NCBI GenBank assembly: GCA_030066215.1
Contig: JASJCA010000030.1
Location: 1-48,918, forward strand
Length of the DNA stretch: 48,918 nucleotides
Direction of reading: 5' to 3'
Origin: Rhodobacter sp.
GTDB taxonomy: Bacteria; Pseudomonadota; Alphaproteobacteria; Rhodobacterales; Rhodobacteraceae
Shown here: piece after piece, positions 8,655 through 18,356 of the stretch
Layout of the letters: every line of letters begins with the position of its first letter
How positions within the stretch are numbered: position 1 is the stretch's first letter
The notes under the pieces: generated by a model
Told to the model about the DNA's origin: nothing
Database searches by the model: none
Seen by the model: only the letters and a program-made list of their open reading frames with translations
Translations under genes and position numbers: made by a program

Positions 8655-10220
8655 TCAGATCATCTCCGCCGCCTTCGCGGCCTTGGCCTGGCGGTCGAGC
8701 TTTTTTTGATGCAGCGCGCGGAAGTCCGGCCGCAGGTTCGGATCGCCTTCCCAGATCCCCGCGGTGTCGTTTTCTCCAACGTTTTCAAAAAACTCACGCA
8801 TATGATCCATACGCGCCTTATTGCCGATGGCGGCATTGACCACCTGCGCCAACGACCCCGCCCCGGCGGGCCCCATCAACGGTCGCGCGCTGATCAGATT
8901 GGTGAAGTAAAGCCCTGGAATCCCAAGCTCTTTCGCCTTCTGCACCACCGGCGTCGTTCCAATCGCCAGGTCGGGCCGGATCGCTTCCATCGCGGCGCAA
9001 TCGTCCTCCAGCGACGCCCGGAACTTGACGGTGACACCCCGCGCCTCCAGCCACTCTCGATCCCACTGCGATTGCTTGGTTTTGTGGCAGGCCGTGCCGA
9101 CATACGGCACCTTCGCGCCGCTCTCGATCAGCAGCCGCGCCACCAACAGTTCGCTGCCTTCATAGCCGCTTAAGGTAATTGTGCCATTTATGGGCGTTGC
9201 CGAGAGGGCGCCCTTGATTGCGGGCAAGATCGCGTTTTGCGCCTCCGCCACTTTGTTGGCGGCCAGGCCGAAGGCGTCGCCGATGGCGGCCAACCAGGCT
9301 GCCGTCCCGTCATGGCCCACCGGCGCAGACCCGACGATAGGCCGCCCCGCGGCTTCGAACTCGCGCATCGATGCGCTGTAGAACGGATGGATTGCTGCCA
9401 CCGCGCCGCAGTCCAAAGCGGAGTATAGCTCGCGCCACTCGCGGCATGGCACGGTCGGACCGACGGCTAGCCCGAGCGGCTCCAAAAGTCGAGAGATAAC
9501 AACGGGATCGGCCGGGAACATCTCGCCCAGCAGAGTTACGGTTGGTCGGTCGGATTTGCCGCCCACCGGCGCCTGGACCGGCCCGGCTTCGGCCTCTTCC
9601 CGCGCATAGGCCAGCATCGCGCCCGCCAGCACGTCCTTGGCCTCGGCATGGGTCGGCACGCCGAAGCCCGGCACGTCGATACCGATGATCCGCACGCCAT
9701 TGATTTCCTTGGGCAAAAGCCGCAGCGGCACGCCGCTTGCCGTGGGCACGCACAGGTTCGTCACCACCACCGCGTCGTACCGGTCCGGATCCGCCAGCTC
9801 GTGCACCGAATCGCGGATGTCCTCGAACAACTTGCCGGTCACCAGTGTCTCGGAATTGAACGGCACATAGCCCACCGACCGCCGCGCGCCGTAGAAATGC
9901 GACACGAAAGTCAGGCCATAGACACAGCAAGCCGATCCCGAAAGCACCGTCGCCACTCGCCGCATCCGCAAACCGACGCGCAATGACCCGAAGGCCGGGC
10001 ACATCGACTGCGGCTTGTCATGGGGCCCTTGTGGATAGTCCCGGGCGTAACGGTCCAACACATCCGACTTCCCCGCCGCCCGCGCCGCAACCTTCATCTG
10101 ATCGGCGCCCGCGTGACAGCCCATGCCATCGCCACTACGCAGATCAGGGGCCTCGCCCCCGGCGCGCGCCTCGATCACCTCGGCCTCACTGGCGGTGTCG
10201 TATGTGACTTCAGCAGCCAA
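8655..10220 (-). CDS. bchY: Chlorophyllide a reductase subunit BchY
   Basis: NifD-like partner of BchZ in chlorophyllide oxidoreductase, about 521 residues. It contains [25 protein letters not shown] and [12 protein letters not shown], with cysteines of the kind that hold the iron-sulphur cluster. [19 protein letters not shown] and [16 protein letters not shown] are also characteristic. The start is uncertain. A TTG at 10218-10220 directly follows the bchX stop (TGATTG) and would give translational coupling; a later ATG (about codon 33) would remove residues not strongly conserved. The gene is intact. Confidence 0.93.
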   Translation of the reverse strand: MAAEVTYDTASEAEVIEARAGGEAPDLRSGDGMGCHAGADQMKVAARAAGKSDVLDRYARDYPQGPHDKPQSMCPAFGSLRVGLRMRRVATVLSGSACCVYGLTFVSHFYGARRSVGYVPFNSETLVTGKLFEDIRDSVHELADPDRYDAVVVTNLCVPTASGVPLRLLPKEINGVRIIGIDVPGFGVPTHAEAKDVLAGAMLAYAREEAEAGPVQAPVGGKSDRPTVTLLGEMFPADPVVISRLLEPLGLAVGPTVPCREWRELYSALDCGAVAAIHPFYSASMREFEAAGRPIVGSAPVGHDGTAAWLAAIGDAFGLAANKVAEAQNAILPAIKGALSATPINGTITLSGYEGSELLVARLLIESGAKVPYVGTACHKTKQSQWDREWLEARGVTVKFRASLEDDCAAMEAIRPDLAIGTTPVVQKAKELGIPGLYFTNLISARPLMGPAGAGSLAQVVNAAIGNKARMDHMREFFENVGENDTAGIWEGDPNLRPDFRALHQKKLDRQAKAAKAAEMI

Positions 10221-11225
10221 TCAGACCTCGTCGTAGATCACTTCAAGCGACTGTTTCGGCTTGGCATTCGCCCCTCGCATGTCTTCGTCGGTCGCGGGTT
10301 CCAGCACGAAATCCGCCCCCGTCTCGTCCGCAGAAAACAATGCAAGCAGCGCGTCCTGAGACAGGGGCGCGGGACGAAGGGGTGGCGCGTCGGCCACGTT
10401 GGCAGCAAGCTCGGTGAACATATCGCCCCACGGCCCCGCCTTCGTTCCCACGATCTGGTAATTGGCTGATTTCTTGCGCAAATCGTCGTCCGCCGGGATC
10501 GACGCCAGCACCGGGATGTCGACCGCGCGCGCAAACGCCGCCGCTTCACCGGTGCCGTCGTCCTTGTTGATCACCAGCCCCGCGACGCCGACATTGCCGC
10601 CGAGCTTGCGGAAGTACTCGACCGCCGAGCAGACGTTGTTGGCGACATAAAGCGATTGCAGGTCGTTCGATCCCACTAGGATCACCTTCTGCGCCATGTC
10701 GCGTGCGATCGGCAGGCCGAAGCCGCCGCAGACCACGTCGCCCAGAAAATCGAGAAGCACATAGTCGAAGTCCCAGTCATGGAAGCCGAGCTTCTCCAAG
10801 AGCTCGAAGCCATGGATGATCCCGCGCCCGCCGCAGCCCCGTCCGACCTCTGGCCCGCCGAGTTCCATCGCGAAGACGCCGCCGCGTTTAAAGCACACGT
10901 CGCCGATATCGACCTCTTCACCGGCGAGCTTCTTCTGGGTCGAGGTCTCGATGATCGTCGGGCAGGCCTTGCCGCCGAACAAGAGCGAGGTGGTGTCTGA
11001 TTTCGGGTCGCAGCCGATCAGCAGCACGCGCTTGCCCATCTCGGCCATCATGTGGCTGAGGTTGGCCAGCGTGAACGACTTGCCGATCCCGCCCTTTCCG
11101 TAGATCGCGATGATCTGCGTCTTCTTGGTCGGCGGGTCCAGGGGCACCTCGAGCGTCGGCTCTTCGGCCGCTTCGTCCTTTAGCTTTGCATCGTAGGCAC
11201 GCAGATTCGGGATATCGAGCGTCAT
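10221..11225 (-). CDS. bchX: Chlorophyllide a reductase iron protein BchX
   Basis: NifH-like ATP-dependent electron donor to BchYZ, 334 residues. The P-loop YGKGGIGKS is at about 42-50. The two cysteine motifs for the bridging 4Fe-4S cluster are in [11 protein letters not shown] and [10 protein letters not shown]. The acidic, variable N-terminus before the P-loop distinguishes it from BchL. The ATG at 11225 overlaps the bchC stop (ATGA). Confidence 0.96.
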   Translation of the reverse strand: MTLDIPNLRAYDAKLKDEAAEEPTLEVPLDPPTKKTQIIAIYGKGGIGKSFTLANLSHMMAEMGKRVLLIGCDPKSDTTSLLFGGKACPTIIETSTQKKLAGEEVDIGDVCFKRGGVFAMELGGPEVGRGCGGRGIIHGFELLEKLGFHDWDFDYVLLDFLGDVVCGGFGLPIARDMAQKVILVGSNDLQSLYVANNVCSAVEYFRKLGGNVGVAGLVINKDDGTGEAAAFARAVDIPVLASIPADDDLRKKSANYQIVGTKAGPWGDMFTELAANVADAPPLRPAPLSQDALLALFSADETGADFVLEPATDEDMRGANAKPKQSLEVIYDEV

Positions 11226-12163
11226 GCGTGCCCCTTCCAGTCGAGGATCATCTTTAGACAGGCCGGATCGCTGAACGCCGTTTCATAGGCCTCGGCCGCC
11301 TCGCCTGCGTCGGCGCGATGTGTGATCAGACCGTCGAGCGACAGCGCCCCGGCCTCGATCAACTGCCGCGTGGCAAGCAGATCGTCGCGGGTCCATTCGG
11401 CCGCCACCCGCATCCGCGCCTCTTTCATGAAAGCCGGCGGGAAGGCGAACGAAATCGGGTCGGTGTAGAACCCGGCCAACACGATCTCTCCGCCCTTGAC
11501 GATCCGCCCGATCAGCGAGTTCAGCAGCGCGCCGTTGCCCGAGGCGTCGTAGATCGATCGATAGTCGCGTCGCTCGTCTCGGTCGGGATTGAGCACCGTG
11601 TAACCCTGTGCTCCGGGTGCGCGGTCGGGGTCGATCTCCCAGACCATCGGCGCGGGCGCACCGGCGGCGATGGTCATCCGCGCCAGCAGCCGGCCCAGCA
11701 CACCATGTCCGACAATCAGGTCCGGCGGCGCCTTGTCGAGACCGGCCATCGCATGCCGCGCCGTCGCCGCCAACGCCAGCAATGCACCTTCGGCCCCAAG
11801 CTCCGGGTCGACCCTGGTCACGCGTGCGGCATCGGTCACCAGGCGCCGCGCCGCGCCACCAAAGAGCCCGCGCGCGCCGTCGAAGCAATTGGCCCCCGGC
11901 ACGAAGACCCGGTCGCCGGGCTTGAAGGTCGTATCCGCCCCAGCCTCGACCACCTCGCCTACCGATTCGTAGCCCGGCACCAGCGGATAGCCCATGCCTG
12001 GGAACGGCGGCATCTCGCCCGACCAGAACAGCTTTTCGGTGCCGGTGGAGATGCCGGAATGCGAAATTTCGACGACAAGGTCGGTGGCCCCGGGTGGGCT
12101 CAGTTCGAGGCTTTCGAGGCTCAGCGACCTCGGCCCCGACAATATGACAGCGGTGGCGTGCAC
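11222..12163 (-). CDS. bchC: 3-hydroxyethyl bacteriochlorophyllide a dehydrogenase
   Basis: Zinc-type medium-chain dehydrogenase that oxidises the C3 hydroxyethyl group to acetyl. It has 313 residues, starting at GTG (12163) with [19 protein letters not shown] in frame. [16 protein letters not shown] and [16 protein letters not shown] fit the BchC subgroup. First gene of bchCXYZ-pufQBALMX. Its promoter region (12164-12276) holds two PpsR boxes 8 bp apart, the same arrangement known for the Rhodobacter bchC promoter. Confidence 0.95.
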   Translation of the reverse strand: MHATAVILSGPRSLSLESLELSPPGATDLVVEISHSGISTGTEKLFWSGEMPPFPGMGYPLVPGYESVGEVVEAGADTTFKPGDRVFVPGANCFDGARGLFGGAARRLVTDAARVTRVDPELGAEGALLALAATARHAMAGLDKAPPDLIVGHGVLGRLLARMTIAAGAPAPMVWEIDPDRAPGAQGYTVLNPDRDERRDYRSIYDASGNGALLNSLIGRIVKGGEIVLAGFYTDPISFAFPPAFMKEARMRVAAEWTRDDLLATRQLIEAGALSLDGLITHRADAGEAAEAYETAFSDPACLKMILDWKGHA

Positions 12164-12224
12164 CAGCGTCTCCCCGCATGCTCGGACGGTTGCCGAGACT
12201 CACGCCCGGTGGTTTACAGGCGTA

Positions 12225-12242
12225 TGTCAGTTTAACTTGACA
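12225..12242. promoter_or_regulatory. PpsR/CrtJ box upstream of bchC (proximal)
   Basis: Perfect TGT-N12-ACA palindrome-type box (TGTCAGTTTAACTTGACA), 62 bp upstream of the bchC start. Such sites bind PpsR/CrtJ, which represses under oxygen or light. Confidence 0.85.
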
Positions 12243-12250
12243 CCTTTGGC

Positions 12251-12268
12251 TGTCAACTCATTTGGACA
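12251..12268. promoter_or_regulatory. PpsR/CrtJ box upstream of bchC (distal)
   Basis: TGTCAACTCATTTGGACA, a second TGT-N12-ACA, separated from the proximal box by 8 bp. Paired boxes at this spacing allow cooperative tetramer binding. It lies 8 bp from the crtF stop. Confidence 0.85.
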
Positions 12269-12276
12269 TATTTGTG

Positions 12277-13431
12277 TCAGGCTGGCGTACTGCCGGCGCG
12301 GGCGGTGACAACGCTGGCGACGAATGGCCGACGCGGGCGCGGCGTTTCGATCCCCGTGAAGCCTGCGGCGCGCAGAAGCTCGGCGATCTGGTCGGCCGAT
12401 CGGGTCCGCCCGGTGCGCATCGCCATGCAGTAGAACGCGAAATAGGCGTCCCCGGCCCGGTCGGGCGTTACGCCGCCAAGCATGGGTTCGGCGACGACGA
12501 GCAGCCCGTCGGAGGGCAAAACGGCTCTAACTTGGCTCAAAAGCGCGACGATAGTGTCGTCTTCATGGTCGTAGAGCACCCGAATCAGGCTGATGGCGTC
12601 CGCGCCCGGCGGCAGCGGATCGTCGCGGAATGACCCAGGCACGACGCGAACCCGGTCGGCGATCCCAGCCGTTGCAAACCGGGCCTCGGCCCCCGGCACC
12701 ACCACCGGCAAATCGAACAGCGTCATGGTCAGGCCGGGATGCGCGGCCCCGACGGCGGCCAAGAACGCTCCGGTCCCGCCGCCCACATCCATCAGGTGCG
12801 ACACGCCGCGGAAGCTGACGGTCTGCAGCACATCTTCGGCCACCAGCAGCTGACTGTCGGCCATCAGATCGGAGTAGGTTTGCGCGGTCTGAGGATCGCC
12901 CGCCGCTGCTGCGCCGAAGACGTAGGGCCAGAACCCCGCCAATTCGGTCTCTGTCTCGCCGCGCAGAAACGCCACCGGGTCCTCCAGATCGCGGTAGAGC
13001 ACCCGGTGATGGCGGATCATCGCCTCGAGCCCCGGCACGCCCAGCAGCGCGGCCCCGCGTTGCGCCAGGTCGAACCGCCCGTCGCGCCGTCGTTTCAGCA
13101 GCCCGATGGCCGCACCCGCCCGCAACAGGGTCTCCAGCCGATCCGTCGGCACCGCGGCGCGCCCCGCCAGGGCGGCGGCGCTCGCTGGGCCCTCGGCCAG
13201 ACGGCGCAGCAGGCGCAGCTCGACCAGTGCCAGCAGTACCTGGCTGTAGACGAAGCCCGAGACCAAGTCGAAGATCGCCTCGCCCTCGCGCCGGGCGAAG
13301 CCGCGGGTCAGGGGGAACCGGCTGGCCCAGCGTTGAAACGCGCGCGAGGCGGCCAGCCGGTTGCGCCAGCCGGTCCAGCCGAGCCGTTTCGGTGCCGGCA
13401 ACGGGGTCGGGCCGTGCCTCGTGTCGGTCAT
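12277..13431 (-). CDS. crtF: Hydroxyneurosporene O-methyltransferase
   Basis: SAM-dependent O-methyltransferase that methylates the C1 hydroxyl of neurosporene/spheroidene-series carotenoids. It has 384 residues. An N-terminal dimerisation/winged-helix part (about 50-170) is followed by the SAM site DVGGGTGAFLAAVG and a Rossmann-type C-terminus including LIRVLYDHEDD. It starts 1 bp after the crtE stop, so crtE-crtF form one operon that reads on toward bchC, as in Rhodobacter. Confidence 0.94.
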   Translation of the reverse strand: MTDTRHGPTPLPAPKRLGWTGWRNRLAASRAFQRWASRFPLTRGFARREGEAIFDLVSGFVYSQVLLALVELRLLRRLAEGPASAAALAGRAAVPTDRLETLLRAGAAIGLLKRRRDGRFDLAQRGAALLGVPGLEAMIRHHRVLYRDLEDPVAFLRGETETELAGFWPYVFGAAAAGDPQTAQTYSDLMADSQLLVAEDVLQTVSFRGVSHLMDVGGGTGAFLAAVGAAHPGLTMTLFDLPVVVPGAEARFATAGIADRVRVVPGSFRDDPLPPGADAISLIRVLYDHEDDTIVALLSQVRAVLPSDGLLVVAEPMLGGVTPDRAGDAYFAFYCMAMRTGRTRSADQIAELLRAAGFTGIETPRPRRPFVASVVTARAGSTPA

Positions 13432-13432
13432 C

Positions 13433-14302
13433 TCACGCGCGCTGGCGGGCCGGGGCGACCGGCGTCACCTTTTCGGCATAGGCCGTGACCATCTGCGCCA
13501 GGGCGGCCTCGCCCGGGCAGGCGGGGATCGAGGCGATCGCGCCGCTCAAGATATCCTTCAGCCGCCCGATGGCGCCGTCGACCCCCAGCGAGGCCACCGC
13601 GTTCGGCCGCTGGTGCAGGGCGTCTTGCCCAGCCGGCTTGCCCAACGTCGCTTCGTCAAAAAGCGCGTCGCGCAGATCATCGGCCACCTGGAACGCCTCG
13701 CCGATCCGCGCGCCGAGCTCGAACCAAGGCTCGGCCTCCTGCCCCGCCGCCACCGCGCCCATCTGCGTCGCTGCGATGAACAGCGCGCCGGTCTTGGCGC
13801 AGTGATAGGCCGACAGGTCGACCGTCTCTTCGCTCTCCCAGCCCTGGCCGGCACAGATGCCACCCGGCATGCCGGTGCGGGTCGCGAGAATCCGGATCAG
13901 CTCCAGCGCCCGGGCCGGGTCGTCCGCGCCGGCGCGCGACAGAACGTCGAAGGCCAGCACGATGAGGCTGTCGCCGGTCAAAAGCGCCAGCGGCTCGGAA
14001 TAGGCGCGATGCACCGCAGGCTTGCCGCGGCGGATGTCGGCGTCGTCGAAGCACGGCATGTCGTCGTGAACCAGGCTCGCGCAGTGGATCAGCTCCAGCG
14101 CCGCGGAGGCGGCGTCGGCGAGGCCCGGTCTGTCGTCACCGCAGGCCAGCGCGACGCTGAGGCAGATCGTCGGCCGGATCCGGGCCCCGCCGGGGGTCAC
14201 GGCATAGTCCAACGCGGCGGCGAGCCGAGGCGGTGCCGCCCTGCCCTGCCCGCGGCGTATCGCTTGCGACATCGCCGTCTCGATTCTGGCCTTGAGGGGC
14301 AT
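13433..14302 (-). CDS. crtE: Geranylgeranyl diphosphate synthase
   Basis: Prenyltransferase that makes C20 geranylgeranyl diphosphate for carotenoids and the phytyl tail. It has 289 residues from the ATG at 14302 (MPLKARIETAM), with GGAG upstream. An in-frame TTG at 14332 would add 10 residues but overlaps a PpsR box. The two aspartate-rich motifs are HDDMPCFDDAD, the first (FARM-type), and FQVADDLRD, the second. Transcribed away from crtD across a region with two PpsR boxes. Confidence 0.94.
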   Translation of the reverse strand: MPLKARIETAMSQAIRRGQGRAAPPRLAAALDYAVTPGGARIRPTICLSVALACGDDRPGLADAASAALELIHCASLVHDDMPCFDDADIRRGKPAVHRAYSEPLALLTGDSLIVLAFDVLSRAGADDPARALELIRILATRTGMPGGICAGQGWESEETVDLSAYHCAKTGALFIAATQMGAVAAGQEAEPWFELGARIGEAFQVADDLRDALFDEATLGKPAGQDALHQRPNAVASLGVDGAIGRLKDILSGAIASIPACPGEAALAQMVTAYAEKVTPVAPARQRA

Positions 14303-14326
14303 GCGCGGCTCCAACCTATCCCACGA

Positions 14327-14344
14327 TGTCAAGCCAAACTGACA
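14327..14344. promoter_or_regulatory. PpsR/CrtJ box in crtE-crtD region (1)
   Basis: TGTCAAGCCAAACTGACA matches TGT-N12-ACA exactly. It lies 24 bp from the crtE start in the 94-bp divergent region and could control both crtE and crtD. Confidence 0.82.
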
Positions 14345-14349
14345 TCAAG

Positions 14350-14367
14350 TGTAAATCATACTGGACA
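14350..14367. promoter_or_regulatory. PpsR/CrtJ box in crtE-crtD region (2)
   Basis: TGTAAATCATACTGGACA, a second exact TGT-N12-ACA, 5 bp from the first and 29 bp before the crtD start. Confidence 0.82.
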
Positions 14368-14396
14368 CTTGCGACGGTCGAGTCAACAATCCTGGC

Positions 14397-15965
14397 ATGT
14401 CCAGCGCGGTTGACAGAGTGATCGTGATCGGCGCCGGAATGGGCGGACTCGCCGCGGCGATGCGGCTCGCGCATGCCGGGCTCGACGTCACCGTGATCGA
14501 CCGCCACGCCGCGCCCGGCGGCAAGATGCGCACCGTCGACAGCGTCGCGGGACCGGTCGATGCGGGGCCCACGGTGCTGACGATGCGGCGGGTCTTCGAT
14601 GCGCTCTTCGACGCGGTGGGCACGCGGCTCGACGACCACGTCGCGCTAGACTCAGACCCTATATTGGCCCGGCATTGGTGGCCGGACGGGTCGCGGCTGG
14701 ATCTTTTCGCCGACCCCGAGGCCAGCGCCGCGGCGGTGCGCGACTTTGCCGGACCCCAGGCCGAGGCGGCGTTTCGCGGCTTCTCGGCAACCGCCGCGCG
14801 GCTGTTCGAGGCGTTCGATGCACCGATGATGCGGGCCGCCGCGCCGCGCGTCGGACGCCTTGCCGCGCAGGTGCTGAAGACCCCCGGTCTGATTCGTCAC
14901 ATGGCACCGCATCGGACACTGGCGCAGACGCTCGCAGGCCGGTTCGAAGACCCGCGTTTGCAGCAACTCTTTGGGCGCTACGCGACCTATGTGGGCGGCT
15001 CGCCGTTCCGATCGCCCGCCATCCTGGGCCTGATCTGGCATGCCGAGGCGCAGGGGGTCTGGGCAGTCAAGGGCGGCATGCACCGGCTGGCGCAGGCGAT
15101 GGCGCAGGTGGCCGAGGCCAACGGCGCACGGCTGGTCTTTGGCGCCCATGCCGCGCGGATCGAGGTCCAGGACGGCGCCGTCGCGGCGGTACATCTGGCG
15201 GACGGCACGCGTTTACCGGCGGGTCGCGTCGTCTTCAACGGCGACCCGGCGGCCCTGGCCAGCGGCCTTCTCGGTGCTCCGGCCAGATCGGCGGTTCCGC
15301 GCTCTGCCGTGATCCCGCGCAGCCTGTCAGCCTATGTCTGGAGCTTCGCGGCCAGGCCGCAGGGGCCGGAGCTTTCGCACCACAACGTGTTCTTCGGCGC
15401 CAATCCTCGGCGCGAATTCGACCCGATCGAGGCCGGACACCCGCCCGAAGACCCGACGCTGTACCTCTGCGCACAGGACCGCGCCGCGGGGGCCGAACCA
15501 AGAGGCCCCGAGAGATTCGAGATCATCATGAACGGGGCGCCCACGGGCACCGGCGCGCCAGAGGAGCCAGAGACATGCCTGACACGGACCTTCGAGACGC
15601 TGCGGCGGTTTGGCCTGAGCTTCGACCCGCAACCGCGACCGGAGGCTCTGACCACGCCGGCGGGCTTCGACCGGCTGTTCCCGGCGAGCCAGGGATCGCT
15701 TTACGGGCGCAGCCCTCATGGCCTGATGGCGGCGTTCAAGCGCCCGACGGCCCGGACGCGCCTGCCAGGGCTCTACCTGGCGGGTGGCGGGGCGCATCCG
15801 GGGGCCGGCGTGCCGATGGCCACCCTCTCCGGCACGCACGCGGCCGCGGCGATCTTGACGGACCGAACTTCCACCTCGAGGTCCCGCCGAACGGCTACGC
15901 CTGGTGGTATGTCGACGGGATCAGCGATGACGGGGCCCGTGCGGTCTCGGTCATCGGCTTCATAG
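14397..15965 (+). CDS. crtD: Methoxyneurosporene dehydrogenase (C3,4 desaturase)
   Basis: FAD-dependent carotenoid 3,4-desaturase of the spheroidene pathway. It has 522 residues. The N-terminal dinucleotide site is VIVIGAGMGGLAAAMRLAHA (about 8-27). The C-terminal FAD motif LPGLYLAGGGAHPGAGVPMA (about 456-475) is followed by a serine/arginine-rich tail from about residue 490 that is encoded where crtC begins. The tail is probably a by-product of gene overlap. Transcribed divergently from crtE. Confidence 0.93.
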   Translation: MSSAVDRVIVIGAGMGGLAAAMRLAHAGLDVTVIDRHAAPGGKMRTVDSVAGPVDAGPTVLTMRRVFDALFDAVGTRLDDHVALDSDPILARHWWPDGSRLDLFADPEASAAAVRDFAGPQAEAAFRGFSATAARLFEAFDAPMMRAAAPRVGRLAAQVLKTPGLIRHMAPHRTLAQTLAGRFEDPRLQQLFGRYATYVGGSPFRSPAILGLIWHAEAQGVWAVKGGMHRLAQAMAQVAEANGARLVFGAHAARIEVQDGAVAAVHLADGTRLPAGRVVFNGDPAALASGLLGAPARSAVPRSAVIPRSLSAYVWSFAARPQGPELSHHNVFFGANPRREFDPIEAGHPPEDPTLYLCAQDRAAGAEPRGPERFEIIMNGAPTGTGAPEEPETCLTRTFETLRRFGLSFDPQPRPEALTTPAGFDRLFPASQGSLYGRSPHGLMAAFKRPTARTRLPGLYLAGGGAHPGAGVPMATLSGTHAAAAILTDRTSTSRSRRTATPGGMSTGSAMTGPVRSRSSAS

Positions 15966-16792
15966 GATCCGTCTTTTCGCCCTGGTACCGCTGGTCGGGG
16001 CGGCGGCGGCCGGCCAACCATTGCTGCATCAACGTGGCCACCTACGGCCGCGGCGGGCGGTTCACAATGACCGACCGGGGCGAGCGGGCGCTGCGGACCT
16101 CGCGGGACGTCTTTCAGGTGGGGCCGAGCTCCATGCGGTGGACCGGCGGCAAGCTGGTGATCGATGTCGACGAGATCTCGTCGCCGCCTCTGATCAGCCG
16201 GGTCCGGGGCCGGATCACGGTGACGCCCTCGGCGCTGACAGAGGTCGAGCTGCCGTTGGCCCAAGACGGCACCCATGTCTGGCGGCCCTTCGCCCCAACC
16301 TGCGTCATCGAGGTCGACCTCAACCGCGGCTGGCAGTGGACGGGGCACGGGTATTTTGATGCGAATTTCGGCACTCGGGCGCTGGAGCAGGATTTCAGTT
16401 ATTGGACCTGGGGGAGGTTCCCGCATCGGGACGGGTCGGTCTGTTTCTATGATGCGACGCGGAGGGATGGGTCGGACCTGGCCGTGGGGCTGCGGTTCGG
16501 AGAGGACGGGTCGGCCGCGGTGGTAGAGGCGCCGCCGAAGGCAAAGATGAGCCGGACCTTGTGGGCGCTGCGGCGCGAGGGTCGCGCGGATGAGGGATAC
16601 CGGCCGCGGCAGGTGAAGGCGATGCTGGATGCGCCGTTTTATTCGCGCGCGGCGGTCCGGACGAAGATCTTCGGCGAGGAAACGGTCGGCGTGCACGAGG
16701 CGCTGGACCTCGACCGCTTCGCCTTGCCGTTTTTGAAGCCGATGCTGGCGGTGCGGGTGCCGCGACGGCCAGGATGGACCTTCCAGGATTGA
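15854..16792 (+). CDS. crtC: Hydroxyneurosporene synthase (carotenoid 1,2-hydratase), start unclear
   Basis: Adds water to the C1,2 double bond of neurosporene/lycopene-type carotenoids. The frame encodes GPNFHLEVPPNGYAWWYVDG, FIGSVFSPWYRW, HVWRPFAPTC and GHGYFDANFGTRALEQDFSYW, all typical of CrtC, and the C-terminus is complete. No ATG, GTG or TTG exists in this frame near the expected start, so the 5' boundary given is only approximate. A TTG at 15855 is one base out of frame; one extra C in GACCGAAC (15861-15868) would give a start encoding MTDPNFHLEV. Possible explanations are a one-base sequence error, a mutation, or a -1 frameshift from crtD. The gene otherwise looks functional. Confidence 0.85.
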   Translation, partial: LDGPNFHLEVPPNGYAWWYVDGISDDGARAVSVIGFIGSVFSPWYRWSGRRRPANHCCINVATYGRGGRFTMTDRGERALRTSRDVFQVGPSSMRWTGGKLVIDVDEISSPPLISRVRGRITVTPSALTEVELPLAQDGTHVWRPFAPTCVIEVDLNRGWQWTGHGYFDANFGTRALEQDFSYWTWGRFPHRDGSVCFYDATRRDGSDLAVGLRFGEDGSAAVVEAPPKAKMSRTLWALRREGRADEGYRPRQVKAMLDAPFYSRAAVRTKIFGEETVGVHEALDLDRFALPFLKPMLAVRVPRRPGWTFQD

Positions 16793-16826
16793 CCGACGGG
16801 CGCGGCCGGTGGCCCGGCGCCCCGGC

Positions 16827-17297
16827 TCACGCCGAAACCGGCGTATCCCCGCGGTTGTTGCGCCAGATCCAGAAGTTCAGGGCACCGGCATAGCTGACCC
16901 AAACGAGATACGGCACCAGCATCAGCGCCGCGGTCCGGTCGAGCAGCACGGTAGAGACCAGCATGCCCACCACCGCGACCCACAGCGCGACCAGCACGGC
17001 CATCCCCTGCCCTAGCCGCCGAAGTCCGAAAAAGATCGGCGTCCAGAGCGTGTTCAGCGAAAACTGCAGCGCGAAGAACGCCAGGGCGACGCCGTTGCCG
17101 GGCACGAAGGCCACCCGCGTGGCCGCCCAGGCGATCAGGACGTAGAGCACCGTCCAGGCGATCGGGAACAGCCAATTGGGCGGAGTCCAGCCGGGTTTTT
17201 TGAGGCTCTCGTACCAGGGTCCGGGCGGGAAAGCCGCGCCGGTGGTGCCGGCGGCGAAACAGGCGGCGAGGAAGATCGCGAAGACGAGGTATTCCAT
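16827..17297 (-). CDS. tspO: Tryptophan-rich sensory protein TspO (CrtK)
   Basis: Membrane protein of the TspO/MBR family. In Rhodobacter it tunes photosynthesis gene expression to oxygen, probably by handling porphyrins. It has 156 residues and five predicted helices. Tryptophan-rich segments: PGPWYESLKKPGWTPPNWLF (about 26-45), FALQFSLNTLWTPIFFG, and LNFWIWRNN near the C-terminus. The ATG at 17297 lies 30 bp after the crtB stop. It is the last gene of crtI-crtB-tspO and faces crtC. A GC-rich inverted repeat (GGGCGC/GCGCCC, 16798-16822) in the 34-bp gap may help terminate both. Confidence 0.93.
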   Translation of the reverse strand: MEYLVFAIFLAACFAAGTTGAAFPPGPWYESLKKPGWTPPNWLFPIAWTVLYVLIAWAATRVAFVPGNGVALAFFALQFSLNTLWTPIFFGLRRLGQGMAVLVALWVAVVGMLVSTVLLDRTAALMLVPYLVWVSYAGALNFWIWRNNRGDTPVSA

Positions 17298-17327
17298 GCG
17301 GCTATTATAGCCTCGGAGACCCCGGCT

Positions 17328-18356
17328 TCAAACCCCGCGCTGTGCGCGGTCCTGGGCCTCGAGTTGGGCGAAAATCGACAAAAGCGCGCCGGAGCGCCCG
17401 TCGCCCCAGTCGCTGCGCGGGCGGACGCGAGCGCGGGCCGCGGCATCGACCAGAAAGGCAACCTCTGGCGCGGGGGCGGCGTGTAGCACGGCGGACCGCG
17501 GCATGACCGAGGTTACGCCCGAGCGCAACATCGACAGGCCGAGCCAGCCGAGCTTTTGCCCCTTGGTGGTGCGGCCGCGCCAGGAGATCGTGTCATAGCC
17601 GTTGCGGCGAATCGCGCCGCCGATCCCGGCATAGATATGCCGCGCGGCAAAGATGCCGGGGCGGCAGTCGAGCGGCAGAGCACCGATGCCGGGTTCGGAG
17701 CGGGCGTAGAACCGGTCGGCGACGTGCAGGAGTTGCCGGACCATGGCGCGGACGGACTCGCTGGGCAACGGATCGGCGAAGAAGGCGTCCGGGTCGATCT
17801 CGGCCTCTGCCATCCAATCGAGCGGCAGGTAGAGGCGGCGGGCCCTTGCGTCCTCGCCCACATCGCGGGCGATGTTTGTAAGTTGCATTGCCAGGCCGAG
17901 ATCACAGGCGCGGGCAAGCGCGTCGGCGTCGCGGACCCGCATCAGTACGGCCATCATCGCGCCGACGGCAGAGGCAACGCGGGCGGAATAATCGAGGAGT
18001 TCACTGAGAGTCTGGTATTGCCGCCCGACAGCGTCCCAAGCGAGGCCTTCGAGCAACGCCTCGGGCAATGTGCGCGGCATGTCGAAGCCCTCGACGATCG
18101 CGGCAAAGGCGCGGTCGGCGGGGGCGTTGCGTGGCCGGCCGGCATAGACCAGATCGAGCCGGTCACGCAGGCTGAGCACGGCGTCGGCCTTTTCCTGGTG
18201 CTCGTCGACCGAATCGTCGGCCAGCCGGCAGAAGGCGTACAGCGCCAGCGCCGGGTCGCGGACACGGGCGGGCAGCAGCTTCGACGCCGTGTGGAACGAC
18301 AACGAGCCGACTTTGATTGCCTGACGGCAGTGGTCCATGTCGCGAGGATCGATCAT
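17328..18356 (-). CDS. crtB: Phytoene synthase
   Basis: Condenses two geranylgeranyl diphosphates to 15-cis-phytoene. It has 342 residues. The two acidic substrate-binding motifs are RLADDSVDEHQ (about 44-54) and LTNIARDVGEDARARRLYLP (about 158-177). The ATG overlaps the crtI stop (ATGA at 18353-18356). Cotranscribed with crtI. Confidence 0.96.
   Translation of the reverse strand: MIDPRDMDHCRQAIKVGSLSFHTASKLLPARVRDPALALYAFCRLADDSVDEHQEKADAVLSLRDRLDLVYAGRPRNAPADRAFAAIVEGFDMPRTLPEALLEGLAWDAVGRQYQTLSELLDYSARVASAVGAMMAVLMRVRDADALARACDLGLAMQLTNIARDVGEDARARRLYLPLDWMAEAEIDPDAFFADPLPSESVRAMVRQLLHVADRFYARSEPGIGALPLDCRPGIFAARHIYAGIGGAIRRNGYDTISWRGRTTKGQKLGWLGLSMLRSGVTSVMPRSAVLHAAPAPEVAFLVDAAARARVRPRSDWGDGRSGALLSIFAQLEAQDRAQRGV

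Noticed and set aside
14675..16792. A 705-codon open frame reading as one long protein
   Set aside because: Only the part from about 15854 resembles a protein family (CrtC). The first 1.2 kb is an out-of-frame reading of crtD, kept open by high G+C.
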